This document shows positions 46,301-58,300 of a stretch of 64,000 bases of DNA, piece by piece. The notes under the pieces are model-generated. The model had not been told where the DNA came from. It ran no database searches and worked only from the letters and a program-made list of their open reading frames with translations. This DNA comes from Trogon surrucura (lineage: Eukaryota; Chordata; Aves; Trogoniformes; Trogonidae). The DNA is taken from the NCBI GenBank assembly GCA_020746105.1, contig CM036617.1, positions 170,714,412-170,778,411 on the forward strand, in the 5' to 3' direction. The position numbers and the translations under genes were made by a program. How positions within the stretch are numbered: position 1 is the stretch's first letter; every line of letters starts with the position of its first letter.

Positions 46301-49300
46301 TGCCTATGAGTCCTTCACATAATTAGGGAGTAGTCTTTGAAGTCTGCTCTTGGCTGCTACCAAAGCCTGCCTGGCTAGCTCATCGGGTTAAAGCACATGC
46401 TTCGTTCTCCTGTCGGCTTGGTTTCAGAGGCTGTATTTTGGCAGAAACCAGGAGCTCCACAGGACTCATGGTTGCATCAGACCTTAAGAAATACCTGAAA
46501 CACTTAGATGACTGCATGCTTCAAATAACAGTGGATGACTGGACCTAAGCCTCTCATTTATAGGAATGCTTTTAAATGATTCTTCAATCTGTACTTGATT
46601 TATTTGGCAATCTAACTTTCTAACAGTTTCCCCTATATTTTCTTTCTCTTGTGACAGGGACAAGCCGTGGGTCACATCCCAGGCTGCTTGTCCTGTTGTG
46701 CTTCGAAGAATTATGATGGGGGAGGAAGGGAAAACATGCAGGTGTAGTAATCACCGGATTCCTTATGTGTCAGACCTGGAGTATGATCACCTCATTAGCA
46801 GTCAGATGTCCTTTAAGGAGCAGATTATAGTGGTCTGTGTCTCGTCTTCACAAACAAACAAGGATCCTAGTGAAGACGAGATAGAGCAGTTGTATGAACG
46901 GAAGAACAAGAACAGAAGTATGCCTTGTGTTCAGGTGGGTTTTATCAGACAGTAGATAGTTTTCCCAACACACAGTTGAAAACGTTAAAGAGTCTTTTTG
47001 GAATAATTCTCTGTTTACCTGCTTGCTAAAAATCTGAAAAATTGTCTCACCAGGAACATCTAACTGTCACCAACTCCAAGTATGTGTTCTATAGGAAATT
47101 TAATATTTAAAAATACTTCCAAAATAGAAAAACAAGTCTGTAAATGCTAGAGTTTCCTACAAAAAAAAAAATTGTTTCAGAAAACTAAATATTACTTGAA
47201 TCCATATTTCTGAAGATGAAGAAATCACTATTCTCAGCCTAGAGGAATTCCTTACATCATTCATTTTTCTGAAACAGGTGAGGAAGTAACCCTGAATAAT
47301 TCCTTGATTTAGAGCAGAGACCTCAAACCTTGATTAAAAATCCCTAGAACTGAGTCTCGGGGGACTTTGTAGCTCTGGGGCACAGCACCAGGAAAGCCTA
47401 CATTCTGTGTGTGGGGCTGCTGTCACATTGCAGACTCCCAAGGATTCGTAACCACAAAAAATCTATTGCATCAGTTGAGCAGAAATCTGTGATTTGGTAG
47501 CAGTGTGACAAAACATCCTTTTTTTTTTGGAAACATTTCAGCTTCCAGGAATTGGCACTTTCTAACAGAAATGAATGAAAACATTTTTTTTGCACAGAAG
47601 TATGCTGCTAGAAAAATTAAAACCAGCTCTTTTTCCTTACAGTGTAAACTTACTGAGTAGTGACTTACTATGAGACTCAGTCCTCCCATTCACATAGCCA
47701 ACTACTAAGGAAATACACAGCACAGAGTATTTTTGCGTGAGTCTGTATTTAGAAGGACTGGAAATATGAGTAAGTTAAAGTCTGGAAGGGCAAAAAAGCA
47801 AAAACTGGGTATTATGATAAACACTTTCAAACAAAGAGTGGTTTTCATTTCAGTATTTTAAGAACAGTCATTGTCTGTTCTTACAATTGCCTGAAAATTT
47901 CTCAGTAAAGCTGGCAGTAGAAGTGGTAGTAGGGACTCAACAGGCATTTTTTACCGTCATGACGTAGTGGGCTCCACAGTAAGCATCAGTGACTGCTGTA
48001 TTCAAAATCTTCCGCTTGTCACCGGACATTAGTGGATCTGCACTGAAATGAAAATGTTAAGAGGATTTGAGTCTGCGTAGATGCAGCTTCAGTACCAATT
48101 AAGGCATTAAAATGACTTCTTTCACTATGTCTTATTTATCCATTCTTTGAGAAACTGGTCACACGGCAACTATCATTTCTGATTTGCATTTGAAAACGTT
48201 AGCATAGAAGGGGTCAAATTCTGGCCTTCATGAAGTCTTTGGGAAAACTCCCATGCATTTCAGAACCAGCAGGATTTTTAGTGCAAGAAGCAGAGACTAA
48301 ATCTGAATTAAATATCTACATTTTATGTAGAGAGAAGAAAGTAAGTATGTTTTCAGACCTAAATTTTCACGTTGTGCTTTCCTCCTGGATGCCTAACCCA
48401 AAAACTTACTTGGGAAATCAGTGGGAAAAAGATTTACGTATTGCCTCCTGGTCTCACAGTGTGGTCCCATAGTTGGCCCTTGTCCCGTCGTGACAGGAAC
48501 ACAAGACTTTTGGAAGCCAGGTTTCTGGAGGATTGTGACAAACCCATAAGGAGGTTGCACAGTGACTAGCTATCACCATTGTTTTCACAGCTATAAAGTC
48601 TAGCTTCATAAATCAGAGGAGCTGTTTCTTTTAAGCAGCGAGAAATACGCCCACAAAGAGAAACTGAGAAATTTAGAAGCCTCTGTCATTAGTCTTACAG
48701 CATAAAGAACCATTGCTACCTGGTCTGAAAGAGAAAGTTAATGCAATTGAATTTGCAAAGACTTATTTAGAAGTGTTGTTAGTAGCTTAATTGGTCAGGC
48801 AGAATTTACCACCTACTTAATTATGTAATTATACTTCCCTTATTGCTTCAGGCTTCCCTGGATCCCTTTCGCCTCCTCAAATACGACATCACTTCTGCAG
48901 ATGCATTTACAGATCATAAAGGTTCCTTACTGGAAAAGAGACATAACATAGCTCCTGGCATGTTTTTGGTATGTAACAACTATTGCAGTCAATTATTTAA
49001 CTTTTAATGCTGTTACTGTGATCTAGTTACAAATGAGTGACTTTGGGATTGACATGTCATAAGTATTTGGGCCATCAGGAGATTGGAATTCTAGTCTGCC
49101 TTCTTCAGGAGTACTAACTGTTGTCCCAGCAGCCCCAACTCTTCTTTATCTATCAGCAGTTCAGGATTTAAAATGCATCAGGTTGTTCTCATTCCATCTG
49201 TAAGGGACAAGGAGCACGTTCTAGTTGCCACAGCATTAGAAAATGCTTTGGACTTCATAGGTTAGATCTAGCCATCTATATGCACTTAACCCCATTTCTC

Positions 49301-52300
49301 TTTCATCTGTTGCAAAAAGTCTTGATACACCTCATACAACAGCATGTTTCACCTCTTTAGAGAAAGAAAAAAACCCTTTTGTCTTCCAACGTTCTGAGAA
49401 GGTCTCTTTGCAAATCAGGAGAAAGTCTAAGATGGAATATGCATATTAGAAAAAAAAAGTTAGTTTTAAATACTTGTATAGTTTTCATATGTGGTCTGGA
49501 AACATTAGAATTGCATGTAAAAGATTCATTCATAGGTGATTTACTCTATTTCATGCACAGCATACATTGCATGTTTAGAAATATGTTATTATTGTAATGC
49601 TGTGAAGAGGTTCTTGTTCACAAGCTGTACATCTCTGTTGCAAGCTGTTATTGGGCTAAGAAAATGCAATCTTGTTTTGCATTGTACAGAATTGCATTAT
49701 AATTGGATTATAATTATCTTCACATCTTTCTGTAAACAGCAGCACAAACACTATTTTGCTTGTTTTTTTCAGTTACTTTCTCCCAGTAAGAAAGAGCACC
49801 CACTAATTATTGTTTGGTTATTCTTCGTTCACTTCCTAATAACGGTGAGGAACAAGCCCTACCTTCCGTGTTTGCTCTGTCCATTTTTAGTAGTAGCCAT
49901 GGCATTAGAGCAGAGGACCTTTCAAATACCATCTCATATTAACTATTGTAAAATTAAGGCTATTTCTGTCAGTTAGGAACAAGCTATTACTGGAGAAAGA
50001 AAACCTCTACGTGATGCCTATCTGTGATCAACTTCTCTGTCCACTGGGTGACACCAGCAGCCCATCTGACATTGCTTAGCGGTGTATAGTAGCACAGAAC
50101 ACACGCCTGAAGATTAAATTCTGAACTACACAACTTCCTTATCCTGGTATTATTAATAACGTTTTCTTTCCTCTCTGGTGGCAAAGTGATATAAATAAAT
50201 AGGAAAAACAAAATGCATGAAAATCAAAACTTCTTCCAAACCTACCACATCTGGTTACAAAGCCGAAGGAGACAAAGCGGGAAATACTCTGTAAAACACC
50301 CAACAAATTGAGGGCCTGTTTTAGAAAAGATGATGGTGACATGCTTTAGTATGAATGACCCACAGTTGATGAAAATGATTGTTAATAGCTCTGAGGAACT
50401 CAGATAACCAATTAGAGAGGTGCGGTTTGATTGTGTTCCATGTTACCTTTTTTGCATTCCCATACGGAAATAATTTATTGTTTTTGAAAGAGAAATAAGG
50501 ATAACAAGCAATTTTTTTGTGGCTGATGAACTGATTAACCACCAGAACATCTCATAAACTACTTCTGTTTAAAAAAATCATTTAAAGATACGCTACGGTA
50601 TATGTACAGCATTTATTTTTTTCACTTTACCTGTAATTCACTGCTACACAGATTAGCCACCAGTGCAAGCTCAGTTTCAGTCAGTACCCAAATACAGGCA
50701 GATGTGAACAAAAGATACATGAGAAGTAAAATCTGAAACCTAATTAGCCTGTCAGCATGGTCTTAATTATTGTTTTTAAAAACTGCATGGTAGAGGCAAG
50801 GTGGCTAGTTCTTTTGCTTGAACAAGAAACTAACCATTGCTTAGGGAAGAATGGAGTTTGGTTTCAGAAGGAATGTGTTAATAGTCCCTTCCATCAGTAC
50901 TCCTAATGTCTCTCAGATGGTAAATAATCAGTCCAAACAAACAAAAAGTCCCAAAGCCAGAACCTATTTCACCTGGCTACGACCCCTAAGACTTTTCAAA
51001 TGCTACAGTGAACATCTTACCCAGATGGAGCTGCCTTTGCTGTTTCCAGGGAGGTGTCCAGCCTATCCTCAAGCAATTCCCAGGCAGACTCACCCACCTG
51101 TGGCCAGAACGGGCATTACCTACCGTGAGCGGTAGCGATTCAGAACAGTTTCACAGGACTAGCTTTGACCAAAGCCCTGCTGCTGCAGGATGTGAGCTTT
51201 CTCTGTGGCCTAGGGGACACAAAGGAAACCTGTCAGAGGTAGCAGTTCCAGCTTTCGTTATGTCGCCTGCACACAGCAGTGGCTTGGAAAAATTGGCAGA
51301 AAGATAAGAGGCTGTCAAATGCAACTCTACCAGAAGTCAGAAATTGGAAAGGCCCACAGTTATTTCCAGAGCCGCTGAAAACCAAAATAATAAATAATAA
51401 TCAGAAGTTCTGGAACCTAAACCAGGCTATGGTTCTTTTCTGTTGGACAACAGCATGACCTCTGCTGAAGAGCTGGAACTGTCCTGATTGCAGTTTAGAA
51501 GTAATAATTATTAAAAACGAAGCCACTACATTTAGGGTAGAATACAACTCCCTTTTTTTTTTGTAGTTCTGAAAACTAGGTCGGAGATGACAGTGCCATA
51601 CCTGATTGTCTGGAATGTTTAAAGCTGATCACAGAGAGCTCCAGGGGGATTGTGCAATGCTTACTAACTGATAATCGGCTGGTGTGTGAAATTCACTATC
51701 AATAACTGCAGAGTAGTTTATATGGGGGAAAAGAATCATAGCTATTTATACAGGTGCAAAGATCGACACAATAGCTCTTAACACTGAAGTGAGAGATCTT
51801 AGACTTTTTCATTGACATGTCCCTGAAAACTCCTGATCAGTGCTCTGCAGCAGTCATAATGCAAGCAGAATGTTAGTTAGAGGATAAATAAAACATTCTT
51901 GAGATTCTGGTACACAGCACGTGACCTCCACATCTCCAGAAAGAGACATTATGGAATGGGTGTTTGTATAAGGAAGGACCAAACAGCGTAGCTTACAAAA
52001 GACAGTAAGATGAGATGTGAGAAAGCTTTATAAAGCAAAAGTGTTGTGTCAAAGGAATAAGAAACAATTATTCATTGTTTCTTAAAACACAGTAATGATC
52101 AAGCACCAACAAAAGAGATAAGGAGTAGATTTAAAACAAAAGGAAGTTCTTTTTCTCACAGCACATCATTAAATTGTGAAGCTCTTTGCCACAGGATGTT
52201 GTGGAGGCCAAATGCATAAGTGTGTTCAAAATGGAATTAGATACATTCCTGATGGTTAGGTCCATTGGCAGCTGTCAAACATGATGGCGCAAACACTGCA

Positions 52301-55300
52301 TTTGGCTGAGGAAATCCCGTAACTGTTAACTGCTTATGGCTGATACGGGTCACAAAGAATAGGATTTTCTTATAAATGCTCTTCCACTCCTCTCCCAGCT
52401 CCCAGCCACTACCAGGGATGGGATGCTGGCTGGTTAGATGAGCCTTTGGTATAATCCTGCACAGCTGCTTTTACACCAGTGTGTGCAAGGTTGTTGCTTT
52501 GATTTGAGTAAAACTTTAATAAAAAGATTAGGGGGGGAATGCACTGAGTTCATGAGAAGAAGGTTCTTTGCCTCTGAAATCATCCTCAGCTACATATATC
52601 AAACAATTTTTGTATATATTTTAATTTGTAAAGCTTCAATAGAGCAAAATTAATATTCCCAGGAAAGGAAGGTCTCTCTCAAGCTGCGTAAAAGTAGGAT
52701 TAAAAATTTACTCAATTTAACATGTTTTCTTTTTGAAGCAGATAACTAATTTCCTCTGGTCCCTGGGAATTTCCTCAGATGATCAGGAAAAAAACTTCAA
52801 AATGAAACACAATTTTCCTCTGTGCCTGATGAATCAAAAGGCTATCCCTAGTGCACTTAGAAGGACAGAGTCCGTCCTTAATTTCCTACTAAAATAACTA
52901 TTGTTCAGCTAAATAAATACAAGTAAATTTAATGGAAGGAATTCATGGCTTCAAAGAAAAAGAATTAAGCTCAAGTTTAATGAATGTATTAGGCAAGAAG
53001 GAAATGTTGTATGATATTAAACATTTGCTTTTAGACAGCTTTTTATATAGTCTTTTAGATGCCTCAAGGAAATCGTTTTGCAGAAGCATTACAATAACGC
53101 AGTTGCTCCCAGGGGCAGTTGCTTCTCTCTGATCCTGGCATGTACTTCCTGCCATATGGACAATCCCTCTCTCCCCCCTGCTCCCCATCTAAAGATCTTC
53201 AGCCAGGGCTTAATTCCTGTGCCTTCAAAATGTTAGGGACTCGTGTGTTTGAGGGGCAGGAGGCAGAAGGGAACTGAAGTTTTGAGGTTTTTCGCCTTTT
53301 TTTTTTTTTTTTTCCCCAAGAAGTGGCTCTTCAAAAGCATTGTTTGTGCAGACTTACAAAAAACAACCGCCAAACACCAAACATTCGTGCTGCTTTCTTT
53401 CCCATAGGATTTTCATTCCTCTTTTTTTCCCAGAGCAGATGCCTTTTCTGTGTAGTTTAGAAATTTATGATCCTATATTATTTGGTAAGAAATTGCTAGG
53501 ACAGCAAACATATGAACCTAACAACAACAAAGTACGGTATGCTTTTATACTTACACGCACAAGCACACACCGCTCTTCCAGTTTGAGAATGAATTTAAGC
53601 CAATACACTTGGTTTCATCCATTAGTGCTGTACTATGTGGAATGATGATTAAATATCATGATGGCTAGCTGAGGGAAACTGGCATGAAAGGATTACATTT
53701 CTAGATTTATCTCTGGGTGTAACCATCTGAGCCCTAGCAGCACAATTCTTAAAAGGCTGCATCTTCCAATTTCTGGAGCATGTCAGACTGACACCGCGAT
53801 GCCATGGAGAGGAGAAGCCAACCTGAAGGTCAAAACCAGATCCGTGCGTCTGAAGATGTGTTCCTGCAATTGAAGATTTCAACACGAGCTGTGAAAGTTA
53901 CTTACATTCACTTTGGTTTCACGTGCAGTGTGGCCATGTAGTCACAAATGGAAGGCAGCAGATTTGGATTTCAATCCATTAGTTCAGATTCTCTGTTCAT
54001 CCCAAACAACAAGGATAATTGGCCTCTCCAGCAAGCAGCAGCGTGCCTGGTTTGTGTCATTGGTAACCTTCTGCCAAGTGTGAAACACACACAGAAGTCT
54101 CTCAAATGGGTGAGGAAGCTAGAAAACAAAAAATAAAAAGGGAACAAAGCAGGAGGGGGAGAAAGCTTGCCCTCAGTAACACCTGCTGCATTTGGCAACA
54201 GTGGTGAAATTTATACATACCTATCAACAGACATCTGGGGAGAAATCAGCCATCCCAGCATAGATACAAGGCCTAGGGAGAAGAGCGGGAGAATCCGCAT
54301 TTCTTCCCCCCTGGATGTGAATATGAACAAAATGTCCAGAAAAGGTCAGATGAAACCTTAAGCTATCCCAAATTTCCCCATCACCACCCAGCATTCTAGG
54401 ATGCAGGTGTGAGATGGGAAGTGTAACAGATTTCATGAAATCCAGTAGTGACCTTTTTATTGCCATTCCCAGGCTACTAAATGTTGAAAATACTGAGGCA
54501 GCATAGTGGTAAGTGGCAGTATACATTTATAACTAGTTGTACAAATCAAGCTAAACTCCCAGTATGAGAAACTTCACAGATGAGGTTGTCGTTATTCTTC
54601 TCCTTTGAAAAATAGGGTACTGCCCTGAAAATGGTGGGGCAAAATCACACCAATCCATCTATTTCCAGTCGATCTTAAGAGCCAAAAGTTTTTAAAGGAA
54701 GGCTGCATTCTCTAATTGCATTTGCCTTGCAGCATGCTAAAGCATTGCCAGCTTCTTAAGTGCACTCATTACGATACTGGCTGAATACTTTGAGCTGATT
54801 CTGCAGCTTATCAACATCATGGAAGGAATTTGTGCTGGATCAGGCCATTCAAGGAGTTTGGACTTCTCTGGATTCAGGAGTTGAATCTGAATCTTCTGGT
54901 AATATAGTTCAAAATAGTTTCTGCCATTTTCTGCTGCAGATAATCAAGATGACAATGTTTTTAATAATCTTCCTCCAGAAAAATGCTTGTGAAATGAGCC
55001 CAGGTTGTGGAATCCTCTGTTTACACACAGAACCTGACCATACACCCAGCAACTGTTTGTACGTATTTTTGTTTCACAAAAGCTATTTAGGAAAGGCCAT
55101 ACTCAGGAATTTACAGGATAATCAATCTCTATGTTTCTTCTACTCTTGACTTCTTTAAAAATGCTGGTTTGCTCACTGTGATGTACTTGTTTGCTTACTA
55201 ACAATTGAATTATTCATTATCTCATTCCAAATTTTTCAGCCAAGCAGCCATCAAACAGTAATAAATTTCTGTTACTGTCATTGTACCGAACAGGCAACTT

Positions 55301-58300
55301 TTGTTTTCAGTTAGTCCTTTAGCTAGACGGGCTTTCTGCAAGAACACTTCTTCATAGTCTAGAAACAACCTCAGGCGGTCATCTAGCCTTGCCTTTTTCT
55401 TCCGTGCAAAATCAACTACGTCAGTGTCAATGACTGACACAAGAGATGGTACAGTCCTTTATAGAGCTTTACACATCTACAAACCAGACCTTTAAACTTA
55501 AATTGGTTTTCGAGAGTCTTTCACAGCCCTTTGAAGAAAAACAGGCACTTCACAGTCTTCTTCCAACGTATGATGGAAGTGGTTCAAATGAATCATGCGC
55601 TGGAAATGCCTGTTTGTCTCCCGTGGGATTCAGCTGTAGGTGAGGTGATTTCCACTCTTGCTGCTTAACCCGTTCATGGAGACTTGGTAATAGAGAAGCC
55701 ATAATATCCTCACAAAAGTATATGTGAGTGCTTTATACTCATGCTGCTTGACAGCTTTTCCTATTTATCTTTTCCTCCTGCAATTAGTCCATTATTTCTT
55801 GCTCTGGTTATCATACACATGGACTTTTTCTTTCAGGTCATACCTTTTATTTCCCTTCTGTCTCACATAACTATACTCCCACACCCAGTCTTTATGTCTG
55901 TGTACTAAACAAGCACAGGTTAAGCAACCTTTCTTTATAAGTCATGTTTTCTGGAGCTCTGGTCGTTTTCCTGGCTTTCCTGCAGATTCTTGCTGGTTGA
56001 TATGCATTTGGTCACTGCAGAGTTTACAAGTTACACTTTGTATTTCACAGGTAGAGATTCCTATTTGCACACCCTACAATGAAGTTGTATGTCATCATCA
56101 CCACCGATAATCTATAACATGAAAAAGACAGCTCAACCATCTTGTTTATACGTTATCAGCCCAAGAAGGGTGGTACTACAAAACCCAAAGAGATAACAAA
56201 GCTTTCATTAAATGTATTTCAACGCTGGTCATTAAATTTAAATGAATGTTAGCATAATTAAATGGTTTTAACTTGAACATCTTGGTGCACGTGCACATAC
56301 AGACATCAATTTATCAAGTTGCTTCTCTAAAGGGCAGTCTGAATCAGCAGAATTTTTTCTGTAGTATGAACATGTGAAGTTTGCAATCTGCATGAAATAT
56401 TCCTAGACAGAAGGAAGAAGGAAATTAACCTCGAGAATGACCGCCTCAATCAGAAAAGCCAGGCTAAGAGAACTTGTGATAACTTGAAGACAGACCCATT
56501 TTCTTCCTTCCAGTCAGCTGGAAAGATGCAGAAGGGCACATAAGGAGAAAAGTATGGGCTGAACTCCCAAAACCCCTACTGTGGATTGCTTAGTGTCTGT
56601 GTTTAATATCTAAGAGTTCCCCTTCTCTCAAAGGTTAAAAGGAATCAGGACAGAGATATATAGGCTTATAAAACCAAAACCTACTGTTGCCAATAATAAA
56701 GCATTTTTATTTTGACTTTTTTTTTCAATGTTCTGACATATTACTGCTCTGAAGTTCAGAACTGCATTAGTATTAAAGTTTAACTATGACCCTTCACCTT
56801 TTTATGTGGAAGAATTAGTCAGGGAGAAAAAAACATTCCTCTTTGCCCTGACTTGCTTATTATGACTCCCTCAAGAATTTCAGTCTGAGGCTATTTGCCA
56901 GAACTATGTTTAGCTCTGAGAGGAGAAAGAACCTCCCCCCACTCCAAAATGCCACCATCCAACTTTTATTTCTTGGCTTTCATTAAAGACTTTGGTTTTA
57001 AAATACTTAGGATTAAATTTACCCCAGCAGGGGTAAAAAAGCTTTGCTATGCCAGTTTATACCAATTGAAAACAGTTGACCTTCAGAGCTGCTTGCTAAT
57101 GAACTTCCTGATTCTATAAATTCCTGGTGTTTTAGGAGTGAACCAAGCCAGAAAAGTAACCTAAAGAAGATAAAATTCTTACTCATGCCATAAAATACCA
57201 GCCTGTGAAAGTTGTGCTACAGATGGCCATAGTGAGAGTGACCAGAATTTGAAAAACACTGGAAAACTTTGAATGGTAACATTTACACATTATGCAAGCA
57301 AAGCAAAGCTTCAAGCATGCTTGAATTCTATGCTTGAAGGCACAAATTCCTTGCTTGTCATGGAAGGAATAATGAAATCCCCCCATGTCATAACACCACA
57401 GAATCAACCAGGTGAATTGTAATGGAAAGGGCTATATTCCTCTGATAGCAGTGGGGTTTGCCAGAGGCAGCCTTCTCATTTATATTCACTTAGAAAAGTT
57501 CCAATGTATTTCAGCATATTCGTGCATCAGATCATCTTTGGAATAGATTTATCTACTCCCTCCATCAGCCTCTTCATTTTGTACGGTTACAGAATGCCCG
57601 TGTATCAGAGGGCAGCTGTGCTATTTTCAAAGCACTCTGTAGGCAATCCTGCAGTGGCAAAAGGCTCCTTCCGTATCTGCTTGTTGTAGTTTTCGGCATG
57701 AGCCCCAAGGAAACAGAGTCGGAGCTCTAAACGAAATAACAGAACTGGTATGCACCCCACCACATTTCGGCAGTAGGAAAACGGCAGGGGTTAAACAGAG
57801 CCAACATGAGGAGTGCCTTGTGTTGCTTCCTCATCCATGTGCCAGTGAAAGGCACTTAAATTGGACAGCACAGCAGGTTAGGGCTTGCAGCAGCAAGAGG
57901 CAGCTAATTCACCTTATCTGTGAGGGGAACCCAAAGGCTAGAATAGACTAGGGAGTGGTGATCACACCAAAACACAAATCCCTGCCGTATGGAGCAGAGG
58001 CAGTGAGCTGGGCTGGAGGGGGCTGAAGGCTTCTTCTGTTTTCTGGGCTCCCACCACATGCAAGGAAAGAACACGCAGAACTGAGGGAGAGTGATAATAG
58101 AGATACAGAGGAGACTGGACACCAGATCAGAACCATTTGTGTAATTCAGTAGTGAAGGGGAGGTCAGACCAGTGAAGGGAAGCAAGGTGAGGCATTGATT
58201 ATGAAAAAAAGAAAAAAGAAGCAAAGACACGTATACACAGGTGAAGTACGAGGAAAAAACTGAAATGAGACTAGAAAAATCAAGACAGAGTCAAGAAACT

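Noticed and set aside
50851..51307. Two overlapping plus-strand frames of 94 and 99 codons
   Set aside because: They are inside the large intron, have no homology and no splice sites that fit the phase of the flanking exons.
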